Of a DNA stretch of 64,000 nt, positions 37,101 through 46,269 are shown one piece after another. This DNA comes from Gammaproteobacteria bacterium. Its GTDB lineage: Bacteria > Pseudomonadota > Gammaproteobacteria > Steroidobacterales > Woeseiaceae. The stretch spans positions 16,344 through 80,343 of the forward strand of contig JAOUHU010000010.1 in NCBI GenBank assembly GCA_029884455.1, read 5' to 3'. The notes below the pieces were generated by a model. The model was not told the DNA's origin, did no database searches, and saw only the letters and a list, made by a program, of their open reading frames with translations. The number at the start of each line of letters is the position of its first letter. Position 1 is the stretch's first letter. Made by a program: the position numbers and the translations under genes.

Positions 37101-39278
37101 TTCTGCCGCTAGCGGCTCTGTCGGCAGCGGCTCTGTCGGTAACGGTATTTCCTTGCCGTCCTCATTCACGACCCATAGCGGCAACGGCTCCGTTTCGTCG
37201 AAGCTGCCGTCTGTGCCATAGGCACGCAACACATACGCAAGCTCGTACAGCGGACCATCGACAACCGCCGGTGGCGGTTGCCAGGTCGCGATCGCGTCCG
37301 CCTCGACAGCCACGACGGCGAGCGGCTGCGCCTCGATCGAGCGTCCTTTTTCGAATACGCGCACTTCAGCCCGCTCGATGAAATGCGCGTAGTTGGTATA
37401 CATGCGGAAACTGACCGGGGATGCCTTCTTGCCGATGAAGAATTCGCCCTGGCCGAATATCGGTCCGGACTCGACATGCGGCGACAGCTCTATAAAGGAT
37501 GGCTCCGCCGCGACACTGAGCCTGGGCGCCGAGCGAAGATTGTCGAAACCAAACTGGATATCGACCTTTTCCAACGCGACGTCGGTGCAGCGCTGGATAT
37601 CGGATGAGCTACGCTTCGGATCATCGATCGGCTTGCCGTCCACGGTGATGCGCATCAGGTTCAGGCCAAGCGGATTGGCCGCCGTTATCTCGCGCGTAAT
37701 GCGCGTGATATCGACACCTTCGTAATCATCGAGGATGGCGAGTTCGTCGTACACCACCTGTACTGCAACATGCGAGGTTTCACCCTGCACGAAACCGACA
37801 TTGATGACGTCTGCGGAATGCACATAGCCATGGCCCTCGAATTCGGCCTGGTTCTCGTCGAGCTGCATTTCGTCGACCAGCAACTGCATCGCTCGCCGCG
37901 CCCGGGATGCCGACAGACCAATGTCGTCTCCATAGACTGTCGCGGTGCGGCGCTCCAGGCGCTCATTGCGCGTGTAGCCAATAAATCGCAACCGCGGATT
38001 CGTCTTGTCAGCGACATCCGCCAGCCCGCGGGCCAGTGTCGCCGCATATCCGGCCGGGATGACCGGCTGCCCGTCCGTGAATTCGATGTTTGAAATTTGC
38101 CCCCAGGGAGGATCATAGACACGCGTCACGATCTCCGCGCCGGCATCTTCCGGGCACAGCTGCGGTTCGTCCGGCAGGTCGGCCAGCGGGTCGTCGTACC
38201 AGAACTCGACTTCGACGCGCCGATTGAGCGCACGCCCGTTGGGCGTCGCACTTGATCCCAGTGGCCGTGTCGCGCCCCGGCCGTCGCTGTCAATCATCTC
38301 GGTCGAAATGTTGAGTTCGTCCTGTACCGCCAGCGCGACGCGACGCGCGCGTGCTTTCGACAGCCCGATGTGATCGCCGTAGATGCGCTCGGTGCGTCCG
38401 AGCAGTGGCGCATCGTCGGTATAGCCGACAAACTTGATCATCACGTTCTGCTTGTCGGCCAGGTTCTGCAGTCCCTGGCGCACGCGCTCGACGAAAACCT
38501 CGTCGACATCGATCGTGTCCTCATCGTAATGCAGCGGTGCGACGAGGTTTTGCAGCCGCGCCCGTTTCGCGTGGCCGTCCACGTAGCGCAGCTTGCAGAC
38601 GGTTTCCATGCGGCAAACCTTGACGCGCTGGATTTCGTGCGGCACGAGGAATTCCTCAAGCGCAACCTTCTCCCGCGGTTCGTCGTACCAGACTTCTACT
38701 TCGACGCGCCGGTTCAGGGCGCGCCCTGCCGCCGTCGCATTGCTCGCCACCGGCCGGGTTTCGCCAAACCATTCGTAGGACACCGCCTCGGGCGGCAAGG
38801 CCAGCACGGTCTGGAAATATTCCGCGACCTCGCCGGCGCGTTCGCGCGACAAGCCGGCGTTATCGCCATAGATTTCTACCAGTCGCGGCGACAACGGCTG
38901 ATTGTCCGCGTGTCCGATCAGGTGCAGGCGTACGTTCAGCCGGTCCTGCATGCGCTCCAGGATGGCACCCAGCGACTCAACCGTCGATGCCGGAATGTCG
39001 GCAACCCCGGACTCAAAGCGTATCGGTGCCACCAGGTTCGCGAGCTTGATTGTTTCCAGCGCATCGTTGACCGTCTCGCGCAGTTCGAGCGTATCGCCTT
39101 GCTCCGCGGCAATGCGGTCGGGATCCTGTACCCACTGGGTGACACCGACGTCAACATCGAGCTGTCGTTCAACGACCTCGCCGAGCGCTTCTTCGGTGAC
39201 ATCCGCAGCGAGTACCGGCGCGGTCGCCAACGAGACCAGCCAGGTCAGCCAATAGCAGGACAAGCGTTTCATGTTCAT
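34131..39278 (-). CDS. Giant outer-membrane protein: three tandem OmpA-like domains, proline-rich linker, C-terminal beta-barrel-like region
   Basis: 1715 aa, signal peptide; three repeats with YGDxxGLSxxRA; two carry GRALNRRVEVE-WYD; alternating strands at C-terminus ending LSLTGTM. Confidence 0.75.
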   Translation of the reverse strand: MNMKRLSCYWLTWLVSLATAPVLAADVTEEALGEVVERQLDVDVGVTQWVQDPDRIAAEQGDTLELRETVNDALETIKLANLVAPIRFESGVADIPASTVESLGAILERMQDRLNVRLHLIGHADNQPLSPRLVEIYGDNAGLSRERAGEVAEYFQTVLALPPEAVSYEWFGETRPVASNATAAGRALNRRVEVEVWYDEPREKVALEEFLVPHEIQRVKVCRMETVCKLRYVDGHAKRARLQNLVAPLHYDEDTIDVDEVFVERVRQGLQNLADKQNVMIKFVGYTDDAPLLGRTERIYGDHIGLSKARARRVALAVQDELNISTEMIDSDGRGATRPLGSSATPNGRALNRRVEVEFWYDDPLADLPDEPQLCPEDAGAEIVTRVYDPPWGQISNIEFTDGQPVIPAGYAATLARGLADVADKTNPRLRFIGYTRNERLERRTATVYGDDIGLSASRARRAMQLLVDEMQLDENQAEFEGHGYVHSADVINVGFVQGETSHVAVQVVYDELAILDDYEGVDITRITREITAANPLGLNLMRITVDGKPIDDPKRSSSDIQRCTDVALEKVDIQFGFDNLRSAPRLSVAAEPSFIELSPHVESGPIFGQGEFFIGKKASPVSFRMYTNYAHFIERAEVRVFEKGRSIEAQPLAVVAVEADAIATWQPPPAVVDGPLYELAYVLRAYGTDGSFDETEPLPLWVVNEDGKEIPLPTEPLPTEPLAAEPPAEPQVHSAYGENRLRMHNIGLSSGTVSVRGSGISEAQQVWVAGRPIPVDISGNFVSEEILPEGAHTVEVAVLDEDGGGELYLRDFEFKPKDWFYVGMADLTLSQGSSNGPIELLQGENSDYDYDSNTDGRLAFFVNGKFGDHWKLTASADTREGSLDSLFSNFMDKSPQAFFRRIDPDYYYPTFGDDGTVAEMAPTMGKLFVRLGKGDDYGQWGNFKIAYMQNELAQVDRGLYGANLHYQSEGATTFGDRRLVANAFAAEPGTIGNREEFRGTGGSLYFLQQQDILAGSESVRIELRDKASGIVTGVVNLTPAMDYDIDYLQGRILLAQPLAATSDDGLLVRSGSVSGDEAYLVVRYEYTPGFGDIEALATGGQLHYWLGDYVKVGVTTNLNEQDDTDSSLNAADVTLRWSAGSWVKLQQAQSEGLVSLATTSVDGGFEFDSYDPASFVDAEAASHRADISVDLGDFVDFTDGKLSVYVQEADAGFSAPGQLALTDTRNYGGALTLPFGSRFSLGAKFDNRTQEQGVDTQAQEYNLGYRFTENWDLKAGYRKDERLDNSIIVPLTQEQGERSDAVLQVGYDSRSTWNTHLFVQDTLSVTGDREENGRVGIGGSYRMSDKLRIDAEVSDGDLGKGGKLGTNYLHSERTSLYLNYALENERTDNAMRIIRGSQGNLVTGVKTRLADSTSVYLEERFQQSESMTGLTHATGVNFVPNVKWRFGFTSDIGTLQDTQTGANTDRLAGGVQVGYNTGSLQFASGIEYRNDEAEQLDLSSNERETWLFRSNFKYQINPAARLLGKLNYSESTSSLGTFYDGGYTEAVLGYAYRPVSNDRLNTLVKYTYFYNVPTTEQIGLQSLATTFIQKSHIAAVDVTYDLTSSVTLGGKYAYRLSQTSLDRENLEFFDNNASLFVLRGDYRFRKNWEVLLEARMLQMADLDERRSGALATLSRYIGDHLKVGLGYNFTDFSDDLTDLSYDHHGVFLSLTGTM

Positions 39279-42200
39279 TCGCTGGCCCTCCGGATCTTCT
39301 CCGGCGGTGCCCCGAGACGCCAGAAAACTTCAGGCTCGATGAGCAGCTCATAGCAGCAGTTCTGCGCTTCCCAGGCCGTCGCGATTTGTTCTTGCAGCGC
39401 GTTGATGCGTTGCGTGACCAGCGACTCCTGCTCGACGTCCGCCACATAGGACAGCCGCAGGATTGCGGGTGCCTTGCGTAATTCGTGCAGCAGCAAGTCG
39501 ATTCGGCCCTGCCACTGGTGCCGCATCTCGGTCGTGCCGGGCTCGAACACGGCGTCGGCGATATCCAGCCCGACGACGCGATAGATCGAGGCGCCGAAGT
39601 TGATGCGCAGCGCCTTGCCGCGGGTCGCGCGCTGCACCTGCACCGGCCGCGTCGAGCTGCGGAAGCCGCTCGGCAAGGTGCGGTCATCGAGCTTCAGCAC
39701 GAAATTGCTGCCGCGGCTCTCGTTCGGCGTTATTGCGCAGGTGATGTGATAGCGGCCGTGCGCATCGGTGCTCGCAGCAAGGCCGCGCGCGGTAATTACG
39801 CGCACACCGGCGAGCCCGTCTTCGTCGCCATCCTGGTAACCGTTGCGGTTGCTGTCGTTGAAAACCTTGCCCGTGACATCGGTGCAGTCGAAGGTCGGGT
39901 CGGGCACGATGCGCACGGTGGCCTCGGCCTCCTCGGACAGCGCCGTGCCCGTAAGCGAACTCATCGCCTGCGCACGGTTGACGAATTCACCCTCGGTTAC
40001 GCCTGCGCCGACGGCCAGCAGCAGCTTGATCGTGTGCCGCCCGTCGACGAGCAGGGTCAGGTTCGACCAGACCAGTTCGCGACCCGCAACCACGGGTTCG
40101 CTCGCCACCCCGTCGAAACGTGCCGAGCCTTCGACGTAGTGGAAACCGGCCGGGTAGCGGTCGACCACGGTAATGTCACTGAGGTTGGCGCCGAAAGAAT
40201 TGCTGATCCGGATTTCGTAGGGCACCAGCTGGCCGCGGGTAACGTTCAGCATCGGCGTGGTCTTGCTGACAGCCACCGCACCACCGAGCCGCGGATCGAG
40301 CGGAATATGGTTGTTGAAAAGCTGGCTGGAACCCGGCACCTGGATATCGTTCAGCCGCAGAAACAGGTGATAGGCCGTGCCCGCACTTTGCGCCGGTACC
40401 GACGTCGGCGGCGCGAATTCGGAAGCTTGCGCCTCGCAATAATTCGGCGTTGCGAGCACTGCATCGTTGCTCGATCCGGGACAGGCCGGTACATCGAACG
40501 GCTGCGTCGTGGCATCCGAGGTCGGCGGTATGAACGCCGAGACGCCGGGCTCGTAGCTCGCATCCGGCGCCTGCACACGCAGCAGGTAGGTCGGGCCAGG
40601 CGCACAGTTCGCGTCCGAGAAATTGAGGTCGAACTTGTAATAGCCGTTGCCGACCGTGACTTGGTCCTGCTGGTTGGGATCATCGAAGCAGCTGCCGGGT
40701 ACCGGCAGGCCATTGCGAACGTCGACCATGGTTACGACGGCACCGGCGATCGGGCCGCGCGTAATGGAGTCGTAAATAACACCGTTCGGATCGACCGGCA
40801 TGTTCAGTGCCAGCAGGTTGCTGCCTTCCTGCACATCGATCTCGTCGATACGTTGCAGGCCGTCGGTAAAATCAGAGTCGGTGACACCCAGTAGCGCAGT
40901 CCGGCTGCCGGCGCCAGGCGCGCTGAAGCGCAGCGAGTAGAGATCCGTGGTGCCATAACTCGGAACCACATTGCTGAACCGGTAGTAACCGTCGACGTCC
41001 GTCAGCATTGCGCGCACCAGCAGATTGTTCTGCAACAGCTCGACGGTCCAGCCCTCAAGCGGCCGTTCCAGCCCGCCTGGCACGTCGTCGTGATCGGCGT
41101 CATGCCAGACGTAACCACTGAGCATGCCGGCATTGGGCATCGCACCGACGTCGATGGAAACGCTCGCCTCGGCAAGCTGCTGCGGGTCGTTCCAGTACAC
41201 ACGTCCGGTGTTGGTGATGGTCGTACCTTCGAGCAGGTTCGGATTGATCACTGCCTGGAAGCGCAGCACCACCGTTTCACCCGGGTTCAGCGCACCGTAC
41301 TGGTTGAAGTAATCGGCCGTGATCGTGGTGGTCGCGGCATCGTAGGTCACGCCGGCGCCCAGGCCATTCAGCGTCGCCGACAGGTCGACATAGGCAAGGT
41401 AGCCCGGATTGACCTCGTCGAGATTGTCGGTCATCGCGACGTAGTAGGCCGGCACGGCCGCGATGTTGGTGGCGGTAACCGTGTATTCGAGTGTCGCACC
41501 CGGAAGTGCCGCGCCACCGCCGACAACCGCAACCGCCTTGACGATGGACAGGGCCTGCGCATCGCCAACGACCACGACGGTCGGTTCGGGACCGGTCGCC
41601 GGATTGCCATCGCCATCGGTCAGCAGATTCGGCCGTTCAACAGAATAGACGGTCGCCTGGTTGATAATAAGAGTGCCGGTAGGCACCGCCGCGTTGACCT
41701 GCATGTCGAACTGCACCAGCGCCGACTGGCCCGGATTCAGCACGCCTGCACCATCGGCCGGCAGTGGCGGCGTGAGGTCGGCCGAGCTGACGGGAATACC
41801 CGCGATCAGCGGGAACACGCCGGCGTCCGGCTGGCCGACCGGCAGGCCATTGAGCGTCACCGAGTCGGCCACGTAGGTGAGGTCATTCGGCACGACGTCG
41901 ACCAGTTCCACCGCGGTCGCGGCTACATTGCCGTTGTTGTAAATCGTGATCGAATAGCGCAACACGTCGCCGGGATCGACAATGCCAGGCGTGCCGAGAT
42001 CGACCTGCAGCGCGGCCGACTTCGGCGCAAACAGCAGCGGATAGTTGCCGACCACGTCGCGCGTCGGATCGTCGGCCAGTGGCGTACGCGGGTCGTCTGA
42101 CGGCACATCGGCAATGCCGTAGTCAACCGCGCTGACAAAAGCCTGGTTCGAAATAATCGTGCCGTCGGGCACGTCCGGATACACGATGACATCGAAAACA

Positions 42201-45200
42201 ATCGTCGCGACGTTATCAGCCACGCCGGCGTTCAAAACTCCCGGCGTTGTGTCCTGCGGTGCGTTCACCAGGATGCCGTTGCCGAGCGGCAGGCTGCCGC
42301 CCGCAGCATCGGGCACGGCGATGCCATTAAGCGTCGTGCTGCCGGCAACGTAGCTGGTGTTGCCGGGCACCTGGTCGACAATCTCCACCCCGGTCGCGTG
42401 GTCGGTACCGATATTCTGTACCGTGATCGTGTAGCGCAGCGTCTCGCCGGCGAGCAGCACGTTTGGATCACCGTCGATATAGGACGATGTCTTTTGTACG
42501 CGGAAGGCGGGTGCCGAGGTGATCCGAACCTGGGTCGGATCCTCGTCGCCCGCAATGTTCGGGTCCGCGGCGCCGTTAACATTCGGGTCGTCGCTGACGG
42601 CCACCGGGTTGCCGTTGTACAGCAGGCTCGACTGGTTATAAACGTAACTGTCGTTGCTGATCACGGGCACCAGCACAATTTCAAACTCGACCAGCACGCT
42701 GTCGCCAAGCGGACCGAGGCTCAGATTGCGCACATCGAGCAGGCCGCTACCGGCTGCACCACCGTTCGGGTCCGTGTTGCCGGCATCCGCCCCGGCCGGC
42801 AGCGTAACGACACTCAGCGTCCCGGCCTGGAACATCGGCAATGTGTTGAGCCGATCGAGTTCATCCACCAGGCTGAAATTGGCGACTGAGCTGGCACTCG
42901 CGTTTTCGACGCGCAAACTGTAGCGCAGCGTGTCGCCCGGGCTCGCAACGCTTGCCGGATTGTCGCCACTGCTGACGTTGGCGACGGTCTTTTCGAAAAT
43001 CAGGATGGGCGTAAATTCAACCACCGTGAGCGCGTCCTCGTGGTCCAGCACGCCGACCGTGCCGTTGGTCACGGCGCGCGTGTAGGTGCGTGCATAACTC
43101 GCGTTGGCGCCCGAAAAAATATCGAGACTGAACCACTCGGTCGCGCCGGCGACATTTGTCAGCACCGCATCCGCCTGTGTATCCGCATCCAGCAGCGTGT
43201 CGTAACTAACGATCAGGCGCTGGTCGGGAGCGATGGCCGCGGCTGCTGTCAGCGCCTGCAAGGTAAATGTACAGGCCGGGTCGCCGAGCCAGCTGACCAC
43301 AAAATCGGTACCCTCGGACAACGGCGGCGCAACTGGGGTCACACCATCGGCCGCGAATAATTGTGCCGTGAAGTTCACCGGCGCCGCATCACAGGTGCCG
43401 CCGTCAGCCTGGTTCGGCAGTCGGTCGGTAATCGTCAGGCCGTGTGCTGCGGACGCACCGATGTTGTGCACGTTCAATGTGAATGTTTCCGCGACACCGA
43501 TGCGCATGTTGACCGGGCCGCCTTTTTCGAGTGTCAGCTCGGGCTCGACCACGGTCATCGGCGCACTGCTGCCGGGCAGGCCGGGTCTCTCGGTCACCGT
43601 GTCGTTGTCGGACAGGTTGTAGCTGTAGGCAGCGCTATTAATGAAAGTCAGGCCAGCAAGGTTGTTGCTGGTATCGGCAAGTCGCAACGTGATTTCGATG
43701 ACTGCCTGCTCGCCGGCCGGGATATCGATGCCATTGACCGGGTCTTCGATCACGAGGTTGTCTGGCGTCCCCGTGTTCACAGGCGTCCAATTACCGGCAG
43801 CCGAGATTTTTGTCACGCTGACGAATTCGAGATCGGCTGCCGAAGCACTGAGATCGTCGAGCAAGCGTACATCGTAGAGCGGTGAGCTGTGCGGCACGGA
43901 AGGCACAGTGACCAGGTAGCTGAATTCTTCGCCAATGGTCGCGGTGGCCTGCGTCGTCGCCTTGATGAGCGCAGTCGGTGGCGGGCCCTCGATGATGATG
44001 CGCGTCGGATCCTCATCGCCGGCGATATTCGGGTCCGCCTGGCCGTTGACGTAGGGATCGTCGCTGTCCGCTATCTTGATACCGCTGACGAGATCGGCCT
44101 GGTTGGTCACCAGGGTGCCATTCGGCAGGGTCGAGTTCAGCGTCACATCGAACTGCACCAGCACTTCGCTCGCCACCGGCAGGCTCAAGTTGCCGATGTC
44201 AAGCACGCCGGCACTGTTGGTACCGCCGTTCGGGTTGGTGCCGGACGTGTCGGCGCCAGGCGGGATCGTTGCGGCGACCAGCGTAAGGGATCCCGGTACA
44301 AACACCGGCACCGGATTCATTGCACCCAGGTCGTCGCGGAAACTGAAATTGGCGAGCGCACCATCCGTTGTCTGCAGGCGCAACGTATAACGCAGCGTAT
44401 CGCCCGGGCCAGCAGTAGTCGTCGGATTGACGCCGGTACTCAGGTTTGCGACGGTCTTTTCGAAGAAGTAGCCGCGCAGTTCGACGACGGTCGTGTGTGC
44501 GTCCTCATGGTCCGCTACGCCAGGTGTGCCGTTGGTCAGCACACGATTGAAAACAACCCGGTCCGTATTGCTGCTGTCGCCGTTAAACCATTGGCTTGCG
44601 CCGACGACGTTGGTGAGCGCGGTGCCGTCCTGGCTGTCCGCATCGAGTCTGGTCCGGTAGTTAATAACCAGGCGTTCATTGGCACCGATCGCCGCCTGCG
44701 CCGTAAGCATGGTCAGCGACAGGCGGCAGGTCGGAGCGCCGGCAAAACTGAAGGTGTAGTCGCTGCCTGCCGCGAGCGGGCCTTTGCCGGGGACCGGCGT
44801 CGTACCGTCCGCTGCAAACACCTGCGCGTCGAGGATTTCCGGGGTCGTATCGCACATGCCCCCTGTGGCGCCATTCGGCAGTTGGTCAAGCAGTGTCACA
44901 TCCCAGGCATCGGTCAGACCGGTGTTGTGAACGTTAATACCGAAGTTGCCCCACTCGCCGAGGTTGAGTGTCCGGCCGATCGTTGCCGGGCCAATCTTGG
45001 TCACTATGAGTTCCGGTGTAGCAATCGTCAGTGGCTCGGAAATACCCCACTCACCTGGCAACGGCTCGTAAAATATTCCTTCGATAAGGCGGCCGAAATC
45101 CCACTTCGCAATATTGATGAACTGGGTGCCGGGCGCGTTCGTCGGCGTGTCCTGCAGAACCACATCCAGCTCGATGATGAACTGTTCGCCGGCCGGGATA

Positions 45201-45898
45201 ATCGGAAAATTGTCGAAAGTCAGAACGCCGCCGACATTCGAAAAGGTGTGCGGTATCGGCGCGCCACTCGTTTCCCAATACGCGCGATAGCCAAGAAAAG
45301 TCAGGTCTACACCCGTTGCATTCAGATCGTCGACGATCGTAATGCCGTGCAGATTATTCACAGAGCCCTGCGTATTGATTACAGTCGTCGTTGCCGGATC
45401 AAACAACACCGGGCTGGTCAGCGACCAGGTAAACGGCACGCCGATCGCAGCGGTGGTCTGGCCGGGCGGATTTTGCTTGTCAATCTTTTCAACCGGAATC
45501 AGCAGGTTCTGGCAATTTGCCTGGATCGTCGATGACGAACCGTTCGTGAACCAGATCTTGTGTTCGAGCACGGCGTTACAGGACATCTGCCCGGTGTGCA
45601 CGACGTTATCGAAAATGATCAGCCAGCGTTCATTGGTTTGCCCGGGCCTCGTGAAAAACGAGAAGTTCGTGGTCAACGGATTGCTGGCCGGAAAATTGCG
45701 CACCGTGCAATTGGTATCGATGTTTATGTTCGACGGCGGATTGGGTGTGACGAAGCCATCGAGCGTAGCGTTTGGAAACGTCGAGCAGTCGGTGGCCTGA
45801 GCGTTCGCCGTGGCCGCCGCGAACAGCAATGTGATCGCAGCCAGCAGGCGCACGCATGTGGTACCCAAGCGGAGATTTCTATTGCTGATAAGACCCAT
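39275..45898 (-). CDS. Giant secreted DUF11-repeat / SdrD-B-like domain protein
   Basis: 2207 aa, signal peptide; repeated GDTLRYTL...NxGxxxAxxVxLxDxLP modules; SGYVWHDADHDDVPGGLERPLEGWTVELLQN; ATGA overlap with 34131-39278. Confidence 0.8.
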   Translation of the reverse strand: MGLISNRNLRLGTTCVRLLAAITLLFAAATANAQATDCSTFPNATLDGFVTPNPPSNINIDTNCTVRNFPASNPLTTNFSFFTRPGQTNERWLIIFDNVVHTGQMSCNAVLEHKIWFTNGSSSTIQANCQNLLIPVEKIDKQNPPGQTTAAIGVPFTWSLTSPVLFDPATTTVINTQGSVNNLHGITIVDDLNATGVDLTFLGYRAYWETSGAPIPHTFSNVGGVLTFDNFPIIPAGEQFIIELDVVLQDTPTNAPGTQFINIAKWDFGRLIEGIFYEPLPGEWGISEPLTIATPELIVTKIGPATIGRTLNLGEWGNFGINVHNTGLTDAWDVTLLDQLPNGATGGMCDTTPEILDAQVFAADGTTPVPGKGPLAAGSDYTFSFAGAPTCRLSLTMLTAQAAIGANERLVINYRTRLDADSQDGTALTNVVGASQWFNGDSSNTDRVVFNRVLTNGTPGVADHEDAHTTVVELRGYFFEKTVANLSTGVNPTTTAGPGDTLRYTLRLQTTDGALANFSFRDDLGAMNPVPVFVPGSLTLVAATIPPGADTSGTNPNGGTNSAGVLDIGNLSLPVASEVLVQFDVTLNSTLPNGTLVTNQADLVSGIKIADSDDPYVNGQADPNIAGDEDPTRIIIEGPPPTALIKATTQATATIGEEFSYLVTVPSVPHSSPLYDVRLLDDLSASAADLEFVSVTKISAAGNWTPVNTGTPDNLVIEDPVNGIDIPAGEQAVIEITLRLADTSNNLAGLTFINSAAYSYNLSDNDTVTERPGLPGSSAPMTVVEPELTLEKGGPVNMRIGVAETFTLNVHNIGASAAHGLTITDRLPNQADGGTCDAAPVNFTAQLFAADGVTPVAPPLSEGTDFVVSWLGDPACTFTLQALTAAAAIAPDQRLIVSYDTLLDADTQADAVLTNVAGATEWFSLDIFSGANASYARTYTRAVTNGTVGVLDHEDALTVVEFTPILIFEKTVANVSSGDNPASVASPGDTLRYSLRVENASASSVANFSLVDELDRLNTLPMFQAGTLSVVTLPAGADAGNTDPNGGAAGSGLLDVRNLSLGPLGDSVLVEFEIVLVPVISNDSYVYNQSSLLYNGNPVAVSDDPNVNGAADPNIAGDEDPTQVRITSAPAFRVQKTSSYIDGDPNVLLAGETLRYTITVQNIGTDHATGVEIVDQVPGNTSYVAGSTTLNGIAVPDAAGGSLPLGNGILVNAPQDTTPGVLNAGVADNVATIVFDVIVYPDVPDGTIISNQAFVSAVDYGIADVPSDDPRTPLADDPTRDVVGNYPLLFAPKSAALQVDLGTPGIVDPGDVLRYSITIYNNGNVAATAVELVDVVPNDLTYVADSVTLNGLPVGQPDAGVFPLIAGIPVSSADLTPPLPADGAGVLNPGQSALVQFDMQVNAAVPTGTLIINQATVYSVERPNLLTDGDGNPATGPEPTVVVVGDAQALSIVKAVAVVGGGAALPGATLEYTVTATNIAAVPAYYVAMTDNLDEVNPGYLAYVDLSATLNGLGAGVTYDAATTTITADYFNQYGALNPGETVVLRFQAVINPNLLEGTTITNTGRVYWNDPQQLAEASVSIDVGAMPNAGMLSGYVWHDADHDDVPGGLERPLEGWTVELLQNNLLVRAMLTDVDGYYRFSNVVPSYGTTDLYSLRFSAPGAGSRTALLGVTDSDFTDGLQRIDEIDVQEGSNLLALNMPVDPNGVIYDSITRGPIAGAVVTMVDVRNGLPVPGSCFDDPNQQDQVTVGNGYYKFDLNFSDANCAPGPTYLLRVQAPDASYEPGVSAFIPPTSDATTQPFDVPACPGSSNDAVLATPNYCEAQASEFAPPTSVPAQSAGTAYHLFLRLNDIQVPGSSQLFNNHIPLDPRLGGAVAVSKTTPMLNVTRGQLVPYEIRISNSFGANLSDITVVDRYPAGFHYVEGSARFDGVASEPVVAGRELVWSNLTLLVDGRHTIKLLLAVGAGVTEGEFVNRAQAMSSLTGTALSEEAEATVRIVPDPTFDCTDVTGKVFNDSNRNGYQDGDEDGLAGVRVITARGLAASTDAHGRYHITCAITPNESRGSNFVLKLDDRTLPSGFRSSTRPVQVQRATRGKALRINFGASIYRVVGLDIADAVFEPGTTEMRHQWQGRIDLLLHELRKAPAILRLSYVADVEQESLVTQRINALQEQIATAWEAQNCCYELLIEPEVFWRLGAPPEKIRRASE

Positions 45899-45945
45899 GC
45901 TCAGTCGCTACTTTCCCTGTGCACCAGGCTCGCGGTTGCATGCGG

Positions 45946-45964
45946 GTCAAAGTCGCACTTTGAC
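45946..45964 (-). promoter_or_regulatory. Hairpin between riboswitch aptamer and start codon (possible expression platform)
   Basis: GTCAAAGT-GCG-ACTTTGAC perfect 8-bp stem on the minus strand; no U-tract. Confidence 0.55.
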
Positions 45965-45969
45965 TCGAG

Positions 45970-46050
45970 CGGTCCCGCTGCCATAAGGCGCCCATCCTTT
46001 TAGGCCGGTGACTTTGCGTCACTGTCTTTCGACAGCTTTGCCTTTGTCAG
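45970..46050 (-). ncRNA. Cyclic di-GMP-I (GEMM) riboswitch aptamer
   Basis: Minus strand GACAAAGGCAAAGCTGTCGAAAGACAGTGACGCAAAGTCACCGGCCTAAAAGGATGGGCGCCTTATGGCAGCGGGACCGC: GAAA tetraloop, ACGCAAAG core, CCTAA receptor, GGcAGCgGG signature. Confidence 0.92.
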
Positions 46051-46269
46051 AATCCAGACAGAACTATCGCTCATCAGCCGTGAGACGTGGGGGACCTGCA
46101 TCACAATTTGTGCGGTCGTTACCCATGCCCCAAACGCTTGGGCAAGACCCCGCCGTTATTGGAACAGGCGCCCGCAGCCGGCGGTGAAACCACCGCCCGG
46201 CAGGCCCTTATGTCAATAAAAATCCGGCCGACGCGGACAGCGTCTGCCTTATGTAACAACGGCTTTGAA

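Noticed and set aside
37087-37145. Short tandem repeat encoding PLPTEPLPTEPLAAEP as a phase-variation tract
   Set aside because: Few in-frame units; more likely an ordinary proline-rich linker
43889-45535. 548-aa plus-strand ORF antisense to the DUF11 gene (also 39485-40894 and 41090-42100)
   Set aside because: Shadow ORFs of a high-GC repeat gene; no recognisable domain
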